From Agrostemma githago (Eukaryota > Streptophyta > Magnoliopsida > Caryophyllales > Caryophyllaceae), in NCBI GenBank assembly GCA_958450325.1, contig OY288253.1, positions 62,558,266 through 62,622,265 on the forward strand: 64,000 nucleotides of DNA. Direction: 5' to 3'. Under the pieces are notes generated by a model. The model was not told where the DNA came from, ran no database searches, and saw only the letters and a program-made list of their open reading frames with translations. Positions 35,720 through 47,003 of this stretch are shown in pieces. Numbering within the stretch: the stretch's first letter is position 1; the number at the start of each line of letters is the position of its first letter. The position numbers and the translations under genes were made by a program.

Positions 35720-36329
35720 ATTATTCAAAGGAGTTTGATTTTAGACTTTGCAGTTCACAATCCCTAGACCTTCATTGTTTTTTGAAGTACAACATTTCTC
35801 CCCAGACACCAAAGGAGTTCTAAGATGCTCCTCATTCCCAGACCAAAGATAATTTCTGCGTTCATTTTCTCAATATTTTTGTACCACATATCTGGGTTTG
35901 CGTCGATAGGTTCTCTGTCCGATTTCAAACCCAAATGACATTTACAAGTCACTTTTGCTTGGCTAATCGGTTTTAACGTTAACGCTGGTTCATGAGTCAT
36001 GACATACCTTCACTCTTACATTCTCTCTTTGGCTGCTTATATTTTTTGTGAACATTTTATCTAGCCTGAGGAACATCGTGTATGATTTTTTATCATTTTT
36101 ATTTCGGACATCTGAATCATCAAAAAACGTGTATTATACACTTCAAGTTTGAGTCGTTCGTGTGGTTGGTTAGAACCTTGTTTCATTTTCTCTAGATTTT
36201 TGAACCATGTGTTCTGTAGACATCCGATTTTGTACTGGCTATCTGTTCGAGTTGCCGTCCAAATCCCGATGATGATCGGACAGTAACATATTGTGATTTT
36301 ACGATGCTTAGATGTTTTTTCTATAGTTT
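35720..36329. other. Region without recognised gene
   Basis: Two short minus-strand frames share faint wording (MWYKNIEKM, TWFKNLEKM) at 35764-36000 and 36061-36402. This suggests an old duplication or degraded repeat, but not a gene. It may be the original flank of LINE A or the interior of the next element's LTR. Confidence 0.4.
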
Positions 36330-36485
36330 GTGATGGGGGTTGGCATCCATGCCGATGAGCATAGCCGGCCGTCAGCACCCCTGTCATCAGAACATCCTTC
36401 AACCAACCCTCAGAGGGTAGCCGGTCCGTTGGGACCTAGCCGGCCACTACCCGGTAGGACCCAGCTGGCTGGTCCGTACAGTAGC

Positions 36486-36503
36486 GCCTCTATAAATAGA
36501 GGC
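36486..36503 (+). promoter_or_regulatory. TATA box embedded in an 18-bp inverted repeat
   Basis: GCCTCTATAAATAGAGGC has perfect 8-base arms around AA, with TATAAATA at the centre. It lies about 260 bp before the LTR end, a normal promoter position. Confidence 0.55.
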
Positions 36504-36829
36504 ACTATTTCTACAAGCAAAAGGTTCACAAAAATATCACAAACCTATCTCTCTAAAAATCAAGGTAAATCCTCTACTAAGACGATCATATCTTCTTAGT
36601 TCCGTTCACTGACTTGAGCATCGGAGAAGCAACGTCGGACACCCTATGAGTCCCTTGTGTGTTCCTTGTACAGTAACAAGGCAAAGCTAACCTCAAGCGA
36701 GATAAGGAGGAGACAAGTCGGCTGCCAGCAGTTGAACTACTTTGGTTGTTTGCACCCCAAACAATTTGGCACCATATGTGGAAAATCTTACAAAAAGCTC
36801 CCTACCTCCAAGTAAATGAAAAATCCAAG

Positions 36830-37188
36830 ATGACTGATCAAGGTGCAGCTAACGCTCCACAAGTAACTTCTGCCTCAACCGACCTCACACTGGAGGAGGT
36901 GTCACCATCCTCGAACCTCCCTCATAGGGGTGGTGATAAAGGAAAGGGGGCAATGACAGATGTCTCGACCCCCGTCGAAGCACCCATATGACTGTTTACC
37001 CCAGACCAGCTCTGTGCCGCCCTACTTAAGTCCTCAGCCCCAATGGCTGCTGGCGTGAGCGTCGAGAAGGCCAATGCCCCTCACAGAGCCAACGTGTCTC
37101 CCAGGCGAATTTTTCCTGAACCTCTCAGCATAGATGAGAGGGGACGCAGAGCGAGGGAAAACTCGACTGCCAGGCGAGGGATCGACTA
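36830..37188 (+). pseudogene. Gag N-terminus of the Tat-like fragment
   Basis: The frame starts MTDQGAANAPQVTS, is Ser/Pro-rich, has an in-frame TGA at 36989-36991, and resumes LFTPDQLCAALLKS to TAA near 37186. After it a basic Arg/Ser-rich segment (37318-37418, RGKGRGRSRS) is cut by element C. No conserved gag fold is reached. The assignment to gag rests on position after the primer site and on composition. Confidence 0.45.
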
Positions 37189-37418
37189 ACGTTTGAATGG
37201 CAGAAGAAAGGTTATCAACCCCCCGGCCGTACACTCCAGCACCATCACCTCCAGTGTCACCTGGGCACGGATGTCATCATCCCCATTACGAGCGACGAGC
37301 TGGTCGGATAAGAAGACATGGCACCTCCAAGGGGAAAGGGAAGAGGCCGGAGTCGTAGTCTCACGCCCACCATGCGTGACAGGCTTGGGCCCAGGTCGAA
37401 GAGAGCCCGACACACCCC

Positions 37419-39708
37419 TAATAGAGGAAATTCGTATCCCTATTCAAAGATACCCTATGGTCCACTAACTAATGCAAATAGTGAAGTAGGGGTCGAACCA
37501 CCAGGAGACGGGACTCAATTACTTGTTCTAAGGTCTAGACTTAAGACTAAGGGTCACTGGTTTCTTGTTTTTTGGTGAACTAAGAACTAAATACTAAACG
37601 ATTGAAAGGGTTTGGTTGTTTAGTCCTTGTTCCTCTTTTTTATTTATTTTTGTTTTTTTTCATTGGTTTTATTGGACAATGGTTGAGGTGGTGTCTCTCC
37701 TGTCTTGACGAGTGTGGGTCTTTACTGAAGCAGCCTCGACTTTTGAGGGTGGGTTTCACTTTCTAGAACGGTTTTAGGTTTGGATGTCTTTTTGAGGTGG
37801 ATCCGGGTGTCTGTTGTGTGGTTGGGTTCCCGGTGGCTTTCTCCAACGATGGTCTCCCATGTAGCTCTTATTCTTAATAGTTTCTTAGTAATAAGTATAA
37901 GTATCACTATGCTAATGAATAAAGGCTTCCATTTGGCGGCTTCTTTGTGTTTGGAGTGCGTTGACCTGACCATAAATTGGTCTTGGATTGGTTCTTCCGT
38001 CAGGGGTTTGGTTATGTTGAGGCCTTATCCTTAACTCTTTGCATGTTGCTCGGTTCATTGGTTCATTCACCATATGATTGTAGGGTTTGGTTATCAGGAT
38101 GTAGGAGTTTTTTCTCCATTAGAGGCAGGCTTCATTGCTTTGCTCTTACCCGTTTCTTTCTACGCTTCTTCGTAAGTGCGTAAGTGCATCCTGGTATTGT
38201 CACTGTACGGTTCATCTGTGTGGATGGTATCTGGGAGTCAGTAGCTGTGTTGATAATGTGGATAATGACGCTCATGTCCAAGCATCCGTGCACCAACAAC
38301 TCACTACAATCACCCGACGCATTTATTTTATCGTTATTGTATTAGTAATAGTTTGTGATATTTTTATGTTCATTAAAGGATGTAATATGGGTTCCGAGAG
38401 CCCAAACAATATGTAATCCAATGCTCTTTCTTCGTTGGCAAAAAAATATTAAACGATAAATCAAAAGAGAAAAGTCTAGGGTCTCAGGTTCACTACGAAT
38501 ATTATTCGGGTCAGGGAATTAACTAACATAGACAATAATCAAACTATCTAAGATGTAGGTCCGGTCGGTACTCTACAAACTTTAGAACTAAGCTTAACCT
38601 GCGGTCGCTAGAATTAAGCTAGTCTACCTAAATTATCGTGACCTAATTAGTCCTTAACCCGGTCGGTGAAAAGTCTTGATTGTGATACTAATCAATCAAT
38701 CCTGGCCAGTAATCAATCAATCAGAGTTAAAACGATATTTAAGTGATAGTCCATACGATTAGAAACGAGTCAATAAACTATAACCCTAATAATAAATCTA
38801 GATCCTCCTTAAAACCTAGGTAAAATTTAGCTACTCATACTAGAAATAATCAAATTAACAATGGATGAATTGCAATTAAACATGACGAGAACGATGTGAA
38901 TTAATCAATGAAAAAAATAACAAATCTATACTAGAGACGATAGAGCAATTCTAATCATGAAAGTGATGATTACTAAATATATGAAGAACTAATTAATACG
39001 GAGGCAAAGATAGAAAACTGGAATTAAAACTGGAATTAAAAGTAAATATTACCGAAGAATTCGAATGCGCCGATCTAAGAAAGTCAAGAACGTAAAACTC
39101 AAACTTAGATTTTTCTAGGTAAACGTAAAATTCGATGAATCAAAAAGTGTGAAAAGTAAAAGTGAAAATAAATGTCTGTTACAAGAATCAGAAAACTGAT
39201 TAAAAGTGTATCATTTGGGTTCGAAAGATGGCCCAAGTCTTCATTAACGCAGCAACTGACGTGCGGCCCAAATTGGGTGCACTCGATCGAGTCCACCTGA
39301 TGGTGACTCGATCGAGTGGATCATTAAAGTCTCGCTCCTCTATAGTTTTGGGCCCAAAGGAGAGAATCAACCCAAATCTTCAATGTAGCCCAGTTGGCTG
39401 CTTATTCAACGCACTCGATCGAGTGCACTAGAGTGACTCGATCGAGTGACACTGCTAAAACTCGACATTGATTTTCTTTCTTGTAGCTCGAATTTTCGTT
39501 TCCTTCCCCGACTTCCGTTCTCGTCTTGGCTATCCGGGTTATAACTATTAAATGTGCTCAAAAATGTACATAACTTGTAAAATAGCACGAGAATCGGCGG
39601 TATCGACTCTCTAACAAGAATCGACACTAAATTTATAAATTAGGAGGAAGAAAAGCTCTAAAATGGGTATCGGGGGATGATAAATTAAGATATAAAATGT
39701 GTTCATGA
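37419..39708 (-). repeat. Element C 3' LTR, with retroposon insertion
   Basis: About 1.44 kb after subtracting the 843-bp insert and its duplication. It shares with B the ordered blocks at 38470-38720 (B 5490-5720) and the four ACTCGATCGAGT sites at 39279-39292, 39306-39317, 39411-39426 and 39436-39447. Confidence 0.78.
37603..38445 (+). mobile_element. Short retroposon (probably 5'-truncated LINE) in the element C LTR
   Basis: The 843-bp insert is flanked by ATACTAAACGAT (37591-37602) and ATATTAAACGAT (38446-38457), a 12-bp duplication with one C/T change, and ends in an A-run (38440-38446). These marks show target-primed insertion on the plus strand. No RT motif is seen, so it is a LINE 3' end or a SINE-like sequence. 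Plus-strand frames inside (37780-38416) look like shadows. Confidence 0.75.
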
Positions 39709-39722
39709 AACTCCCCCAAACC
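39709..39722 (-). other. Element C polypurine tract
   Basis: On the minus strand GGTTTGGGGGAGTT precedes the LTR, the same as in element B. Confidence 0.75.
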
Positions 39723-41108
39723 AACCTTTGTTTGTCCTAAAGCAAACGACACTAATAAATACAAATGAAAACAAGTGATGTGGAACACGACTCGGAGCTA
39801 AATTACAATCATTCTCCTAAAATCGACTCAAACAAACGAGAAAACATGTAATGTTCAAGAATACAACAAGATTAATAATTATGCCATAATCAAACAATTG
39901 TCTGCCAAATTTTCAATCTTCCGATACAAATGATGTCGGACTTCCTTATGGTTGTCGCTCGACACTCATTTATAAGAACGGGTACGGTAAGTATATATGT
40001 GAAGATAAGAAAGAATAAGAACACTCACTCGACTTATGAAATATGCATGCAATCGAATATGAAATCAATCTCCCCAATCAAATATGTGTTCCATCAATCT
40101 GGACCATAGTACATGCCAAGGACTCACAAAGGGTGGCTAATATGTGCGGGAATAAAATGGATTGTGCTTAAAGCACGTATGAAAATGTGATGCTAAAACC
40201 AGTAGTAGCAGCTACACAATAAAAACCATCCTTCAAAAACCTCATCTATGAATTTCGGCCACCAACTAGAAATAAAACTCAAAAGAGCATAAGAGGGAAT
40301 TTTGTCATCCTCATAATAATGATCGACTTCTAGCTATTGCATCTCGACCATTCCTCGAAGTGTAAATAAGAGGGATATATATTTTTTTCTTTTCTTGGAA
40401 TTTTTTTCTTCTTTTTCAAATTCCATTTTTTTTCATGCTTCTATATTTTTTTTCAATTTCGAATAGTGGGAAGTCGATGCAAAGTCGCACCAACGATATT
40501 ACACACTAAGTTCAAAAGATTCATAAATCTCAATTATTGACCAAATAGTGAAGTAATTCCAATTAAGTTCACTGCGACTGTCCCGATAGGGTAGACTATT
40601 CTGGGTTGTAGCTAATTAATATAGGCAATGAAAACAGGCTTACAACAGCTGAAATGAGCTAAACAAGAAAAAATGACCTAATTCTACAAGGTAGTAAAAA
40701 TGAGTCATTTTTGTCTATGTGGAGCTCATCAAAATCAGAAATGTCTTTCCTCATGTACTTCTTTCTCAAACCAAACACATATTCAATATCAAGAGACAAA
40801 CGTCATGTTTATGCAAATTGATGTTACACATTCCACAAGGAGAAAATTAAACCACTCAATTCCTAAATACAAATGAGACCAGTTATGAATGTTACTGGCC
40901 TAGGAAGCTCAAAATCCTCAGGATTTGGTGACTTGCCGACAAATAGTCAAATTTACTAGTTTGACAATTAAAAGTTCAATAGGCATTCATATCAAAATCG
41001 TCTCATCTCAAGTATTACATAAATTCAGGCACAGAGTCAGTTGTCAATTAGGAGAGATCATGTAAAGCACAATGTCATTATCGTCGTTTTGCACGTTTCA
41101 CATTAGAC
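39723..41108 (-). other. Element C internal non-coding region
   Basis: Colinear with B 6802-8170 and similar throughout, with small indels. No ORF. It ends at the element G insertion, with TAGAC (41104-41108) as G's candidate left target duplication. Confidence 0.7.
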
Positions 41109-42920
41109 TGATCAGCTCCCAATGGGTTCGGTCATTTAACGAAGGATGATGGATCAAACAATACTTATAAGACACGAAATCAATACAAAAACAACCGAGT
41201 GTATTCGTGGTAAGTCGAGGTCGGTCCACAGGGAACGGTATGGAATCGAGTAGGAGTCATGTGCATGGATCCTAATGGTGGGGGGGTTTTAAAGGTCGAG
41301 TCTACGCTAAAATGCAATAAATAACAAGAGATGATCAAATTGGGAAAAGGTGTTAGAGGGAAGTCGAGAATAGGAAATTAGGGTCTAGGAGTCTCGGAAT
41401 TCGGGTCGGTCATAATGAAGGTAGAGGGAGAATGCCACCTTTCGGTTTCTTCACCCAACTCACCTAAATTCCCGCTTTCGCGGCGAAGAAGGGTAAATCT
41501 CAAGTCAAGATAATTTCTACCCCGAGTTTCCCCACAGTGGTAAAAATAAGTCAAGGTCAATCTAGTTGGCCGGACTAAAACAACAATGACATAACAACCT
41601 CAAGCAAGATAAACCATCAAGCAAGCAACCAAACCAAAATTCCTTATATCAAATAACCCAAGATCTTCCTCCCCAAATCCTCAACAAGAAATCTACTCAC
41701 ACTTCATGATGAAAACTATAAAGACATTAGCAATAGAGAGAACAACAATAACATACATAATGATTAAATCTAGAGAAAATAACAACAAGACAATGAAGAA
41801 AATTGCGATCAATAAAATAAACTACAAAGCGATCTAAAAACGATGCAATTAAAATCAATGGAAACGGTGCAATAATGAAAGAACAATATTGAATCTAGTC
41901 TAGAGATTAGAGAGATAAAGAGAAATATACCAACTATGGAGGAAAATGACAATAATAAAGATGAAGATTGCATAAAATAAGATGAAGCTTGATGAAGAGG
42001 ACAAGGGATTTGTCACTAATCCTTTGATAATGTCCAAGAATCTTCAATAAAACACTAGAATTCTTACAAAACTTGAATATAAATCTAGAGGAATGATGAA
42101 GTAAGAATTGATGAAAACTATGAAAAACTACTAGCTTTCTATCTAAATTAATGGATGAAGATGGAAAATGAAAAAGTGTATTAAGATGATCTAATGAATG
42201 GTAGTTATGTGATACTAGTGTGATCATGTGCAACTAACTAGGGTATCTATTTAGGTAGTAAAGCCTTAATGGATCCTTAAACTCAAGCCCAAATCTAACT
42301 TTTTGCTCCATTAGTGAGACTTTTGTCCAATGAGTCTTCATATGGTGAAACTTCACCCTGCAAAATCAACCAATCACGAGCCAATACTGCCGGGTGAAAC
42401 TTCACCCGGTGAGCTACCTTCCAGTTTTGCGTTTTTGGGGCCTCTTTACCGTCGGGCGAAACTTCATCCGATGGGTGAAAGTTTCGCCCGGTCATTTCGC
42501 TCGGTGGAGAAAGTTTCCTAAAGATCTTCGGGAAAGGTCGAAATGTCGTCGGGCGAAATGTCGTCGGGCGAAACTTCGCCCGATGGTATCTCATCAGGTG
42601 AAACTTCACCCGACGGTTTCTTCATCTCTTTTCTTGTCTCGCTCTTCGTCGTATGATTGGATGGCTTTGAACTTTAAGTTTTGTGTTTGGCTTTTCGGAC
42701 GACATTCCCTTCTCTTGTGCTTGTGGAAGCTCGATCATGCTTTCGGCGTCGAATCCAATCAAAATAGATAGAAAAACTGCCAAAAGCACGTAAAATGCAC
42801 AAGTGGGACGCTAATGCGAGAAAAACTAGAAATAGGGCGATAATCGCACTCTAATCTCGCAAAACGGAGGAACAATGGGTCTAAATGGGAGGAAAAACGG
42901 TCTAAATTTAGCACACATCA
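41109..42920 (-). repeat. Element G 3' LTR (1.8 kb)
   Basis: Starts TGATCAGCTCCC at the break in element C homology and ends GCACACATCA next to the purine tract. On the minus strand it begins TGATGTGTGC, as in Athila LTRs. It contains inverted-repeat cluster 1 at 42344-42613. No second LTR lies in the window to confirm the left edge, which is set by comparison with element B. Confidence 0.75.
42344..42613. repeat. Inverted-repeat cluster 1 (GGTGAA-AC-TTCACC type)
   Basis: At least five copies of a 14-20 bp inverted repeat lie here: 42344-42357, 42390-42409 (CCGGGTGAAACTTCACCCGG), 42452-42471, 42564-42583 (TCGGGCGAAACTTCGCCCGA) and 42594-42613. Partial copies lie at 42473-42489 and 42545-42560. 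The arms vary together (GGGTGAA with TTCACCC, GGGCGAA with TTCGCCC) and the centre AC is constant on the plus strand. Confidence 0.9.
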
Positions 42921-42935
42921 AATCCCTCACACAAA
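42921..42935 (-). other. Element G polypurine tract
   Basis: On the minus strand TTTGTGTGAGGGATT lies directly before the LTR start TGATGTGTGC, the usual Athila arrangement. Confidence 0.8.
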
Positions 42936-45146
42936 ACCATTGCTCGTCCTCGAGCAAAAACCTCAAAAGAAATTACAAACTAATACTACTAGCTAGACTA
43001 TGCTAAGCCGATACGGGGCAATTAACGGGCCCGCTCCGTCTCTTCAACTCACATTGGAATACCTATGATGTAAGGTACATCAATGCAAGGCAAGTTGAGG
43101 CTTGCTCAAAATGGTGGATGCGACTAAACACACAAAAACAAATAACACGAAAGGATAGTCGCATCCAAAACAAAAATAAAACACCGAATCCCTCATCGAG
43201 ACAGCGGGGAAGTCACTGAATACTTACCTAAAACAATCATAAACTTTCAGAGATAAATCACCCACGTAGACAAGGACCAAAGCCTAATAGTATGACATTA
43301 AAGCAATAAAGATGTTTATGACTTATCTAGGTCCTCCTAATCTTCTAAAGGGGTACGACGGGGTGTTAAACGAAGTGGAATAAGTGAACCATGGATTTGT
43401 TCGACACTGTAGGTAGGTGTAGTCCCGCTCTCTTTGGCTAAGCCAAAAGGGTCGTTCCAAACTCGAATTTTCTAAATTAGCCCAAACAAAAAGTGGAGTG
43501 TTTACAACTTTTTTGGTGGATCGACTAATCACCGCTATCTTCCTTCCTCGAGACTCGGTCCTCTAGTAGGCACTTCACGACAACGAATCGATCAAAGAGC
43601 CAATTTTTTTAAGGGATATTTTTTTGATGATACGTTTTTCATTTGAAGCTCCTTTTCTCTCCTTTGATTTTCATATTTTTGTGATCTTTTCTCATGCTTT
43701 GGTTTTCCCTTTTTTGGCTTTCTGATGAGGTTTGAAACCAAGCTTGGAGGTTATTTTTGTAAACTTATTGTGGTGATGTATAGGTGGAGGAAAAATAGCT
43801 AATCGAGAACGCGCGCCATTCCCGGATAACCCACAAAAAGGCGAGAAGAATTTGGACTAAAGGTGCAATGGTCATTTGAGCAGGGTCACCTAGAGAACGG
43901 GATGCGGAAACCAAGGCCTAACTCCTCCATGGGTGGTTAAGGTGGTCAAGTGCAAACCCCGAAGTAAACCTCTAGTAGAAAAGGTGGACTGAAGCTAAAG
44001 GATCAACATGTTCATTGATTTAGAGTCATTCTACTAGATTAAGGTCCAAAATCTACAATGGGTTATCTACAATGGAATGTAAACTCTTGTAATAAGTTTG
44101 TAAACGGGTTTTCGAAAACATTTTATCCTAGACACACTATACAAGGGCGAAAAGAACACAAGAAAAAGAAAAGGCAATTAAAAGAAAACACAAGTAAAGT
44201 CATGCACTCCGTGCTCCACCGACATTCAGGTACAAAATCAACCACAACACCCAAAATGCTCATTTCTTCGAGAGCCTCCCAATAGCAACAACCTAACTCC
44301 TCTACGAATGTAATGAAGAAAGCGAAGAGGAAAAAAGTTACCTAGCGGGTTGCTTCCATAATCTCTTCAACTTGCGCTATCGAGGTGGTGGTTATCCTGT
44401 AAGAGTAGAGAACAAGACTATACAAAGGACACGAAAACATAATGAAACGAGAAAAGAAAAGGAAAAAGGAAAGGAAAGCAAAATGTTTTTGGTTCTTGGA
44501 ATTTTTCAAATTTTTATGGTTTTTTGAAAGATTTTTGAAAAATAAAAGATAGTAGATCCCTCCCCACACTAAAGCTGTACATTATCCTCAATGGACAAGT
44601 AGGAAAAGATTGAAAAAGATGGAAAAGGATAAATAAGAAAAATCTTTATGGATTTTTATAATTTTTTCAAATGTTTTTGGATTTTTTGAAATTTTTGGGA
44701 AAAAGAAAATAAAGAAAAGAAAGCGGTAAAAGGGTGGCGGGCCTAGGTGTAATGACATCACCTAGACCCTAGCCAACTGGCTAAGAAAATGAGAATGAAA
44801 TAGAAGAAAAGAAATTAAAAGAAGGGTTGAAAAATTGGGCGTAGGTGCAGTCACGTCACTTAGCCCGGATTGAGAAAAAATATGAGAAAGATGAGAAGAA
44901 TTTGGATTTTCAAAAGGTCAATGGCGTAATTACACCGCCTAAAGACCGAAAGCAATACCAAGGCCGCTTCGACCGCAAAAATCGGAGAATGGGACAACTT
45001 GCAAAATTTTGTTAGATGTAAAACAATCACAATGATAATGATAATGATAATGATAATGGAACAAGAACCAGAAATAACCCAAGTATAGACTCATTAAGAC
45101 TCACCGACCCAACCCGCGCACACACACAACACACACACCCACCACA
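42936..45146 (-). other. Element G 3' non-coding region
   Basis: No gene is seen. It contains T- and A-rich tracts (43600-43700, 44460-44720), three short hairpin-forming segments at 44743-44765, 44837-44866 and 44923-44939, an (ATAATG)n run at 45031-45059 and a CA-rich run at 45117-45140. Athila elements usually have such a region between the last ORF and the PPT. Confidence 0.6.
45031..45059. repeat. (AATGAT)n microsatellite
   Basis: About five tandem copies of a six-base unit on the plus strand. Confidence 0.9.
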
Positions 45147-45405
45147 TTACCTAACGACTCCGGGAGAGGGTCTAATTAGAAGGATTATTCCCGTAGGACG
45201 GAGTAGGAGATCCATAGTAATAGGGCATACCCTTGAAGGATGGCTCGGGAGAAAACTCCTCCGGACCATCGTTAAGCGATAGGTCATAGTCAGATTCAAT
45301 CTCACAAAGGTCGTAGATTGTACGACCTTCGGGCAATGTATAATGCACATACTCCCATACTCCCCTTCCTCTCGACTCAGTCTTGGTCAGTCAAAATTCA
45401 TTGGG

Positions 45406-46375
45406 TCACAAGGATAGGTCCCAATTGTGGTGAACGAGGATGGTGGTTCGGTGTGTGTTGGGGACGATTAAATCACGTCCACGGCCAATATAGACGAGGC
45501 GCTGATGGGGTACGTGAAAAATCCAAGTAGGGAAATAAGCCTCGTCAAGGCAAATGGAATTGTCTAGCGGGGTGAGGTGGTCGGTCGAATATCCCAATTT
45601 ATTAGCTATTACGGTGACAAGACCTCCACAATCTAAGGAGGGGCGTTGGGTATCAATGATACGTTGGAAGTGCAATGCCACAACAATGGGTAGGTCTAAG
45701 GGATTCGAGTTACCGGTCAAAGAGTCTAAAATCAATTGTAAGACACACATTAAGAGAATAAATATTATCGGCCGAGAGTACCAAGCAATGGGAGAGAATT
45801 TCGCAAAAGTAGCGAATGGCGGGGTTACGAATTTCGGAGGCAAAAAATGAATTCGCCGAGTAACCCGCTTTACAGCGTGATATGCGCTTCCAAAAGTCTC
45901 TCCTAGACACACAAGCTTGGATGTTGTTCGAGAGTTCACTAAGTCCGGTTCCCGATGAGGGTCGGCCTAGCGCGAGGCCGAACTCAGGAATAGTCAAACG
46001 ATGAGGTTTGTCGAATAGTCTAAACTTAATAACTCTAGGTGTGGTCAAGTTGTCGAGGGCAAAGGTTCCTAAGAACTCACAAGTCAAGTCTTTGTAGGTG
46101 AAGGTCGCAAGGATAAGGAGTTTGCTAGTTTCGGTTCGTGACGATAACTCTCTAATATCGTCAATGATACCCAAATTGGACATTGTGTGAGAACAAGGCC
46201 ACCTAGTACTCTGAAAGATCTTTTCAGAGAAGGTCTGAGACAAAGAAGTATTAAGACAAGGCAAATTTGTAGACTTAGAAGATTTAGAAGATTTGGAAGT
46301 TGAAGCTATACCTTGCTTAGGAGCGGCTCGTCTTGATCTTGTTTCCATAATAATAGATTTGCAAGTTAGTTCCAA
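45406..46375 (-). pseudogene. Element G post-integrase ORF: ATHILA ORF-1 family protein
   Basis: The frame starts at 46375 (MELTCKSIIMETRSRRAAPK), with a basic Ser/Lys-rich N-terminus. The ATHILA-family core follows: LGIIDDIRELSSR, a Leu-rich strand, LTCEFLGTF, IKFRLFDKPHRLTIPEFG and LGRP. After about residue 205 the frame shifts near 45715, and the rest continues in the frame from 45939 to 45406, with a hydrophobic stretch (PIIFILLMCVLQLIL) and GGLVTVIANKLGY. Athila elements carry this protein in the position of a retroviral env gene; its role is unknown. The frameshift makes this copy a pseudogene. Confidence 0.82.
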
Positions 46376-46658
46376 AAACCTTAGCTTTACTTCTTCAAAA
46401 ACCCAAAATAATCACCAAAGATGAGATGGAATGGAGTATGAAAGGTGGTGTTTAATGATATGAGAAGTGATAAGGTGAAATGAAAATGAGGTGAAGGTGA
46501 TATAAATAAAGGTAGTTGAGGAGGAAAAAAAAAGTTTGAAAAGTATATTGTTGATTTTTGGTGTTTGTGTTTTGAAGGGAAAGTTATGTGGGATATTTGG
46601 GAAGGAGGGAATTGAATTATAGTGAGTGAATAGTGTATAGGTGATCCAGCCAAAGTCG

Positions 46659-47003
46659 TCGGGTGAAGTTTCAACCGGTCGTGCACCATCGGGTGAAGTT
46701 TCACCTGACGGGTTATGTTCGTGAAAATCCATTTCGCAAAATTTTTCCGGTGGGTGAAGTTTCACCTGGTGAAATTCTCATCGGGCCAAGTTTCGCCCGA
46801 CGGTTTCTAGACAATTCTTGCAATTTTGGTAAATTCTGGGACTTTTTCGTAGGGCGAACTTTTGCCTGGTCATATTCTCATCGGGTGAAGTTTCACCCGA
46901 CGGAAAATTTTCAGCAAATCCCATGGCGTGGCAAAATCCCATCGGGTGAAATTTCACCCGACGAAATACCTTCAATAATCTCACTGGGAGAAGTTTCACC
47001 CAG
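46659..47003. repeat. Inverted-repeat cluster 2 (GGTGAA-GT-TTCACC type)
   Basis: Seven copies of a 20-bp inverted repeat lie at 46659, 46689-46708, 46751-46770, 46781-46800, 46881-46900 (TCGGGTGAAGTTTCACCCGA), 46940-46959 and 46984-47003. The plus-strand centre is GT (one copy AT), opposite to cluster 1. The cluster lies between the integrase remnant and the ATHILA ORF. Confidence 0.9.

Larger units (their letters stand above)
36330..37418 (+). mobile_element. Tat-like Ty3/gypsy fragment: LTR end, primer site and gag start
   Basis: From about 36330 the GC-rich sequence looks like an LTR, with a TATA box inside GCCTCTATAAATAGAGGC (36486-36503) and an LTR end ACA at 36763. The primer-site-like TTTGGCACCATATGTGG at 36765-36781 matches the form seen in plant Tat elements. 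A gag-like frame starts at ATG 36830. The element is cut off by element C at about 37419; the left LTR boundary was not found. Confidence 0.6.
37419..41108 (-). mobile_element. Element C: relative of element B, cut by element G
   Basis: The LTR at 37419-39708 is homologous to the element B LTR from the first bases (TTCGTATCCCTATTCAAAGATA) to the end. The purine tract (39709-39722) and a non-coding interior (to 41108) follow, colinear with B 6787-8170. Its terminal dinucleotides have decayed (TA...GA), so it is older than B. The rest should lie beyond G, outside the window. No coding region of C is visible. Confidence 0.78.

Noticed and set aside
37186..38416. Several overlapping frames of 60-90 codons as a host gene
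   Set aside because: They cross the boundaries of the Tat-like fragment, the element C LTR and the retroposon, and have no domain.
42344..47003. Possible CRISPR array from regularly occurring palindromic repeats
   Set aside because: The repeats vary, spacing is irregular, there are no cas genes and the DNA is a plant retrotransposon.
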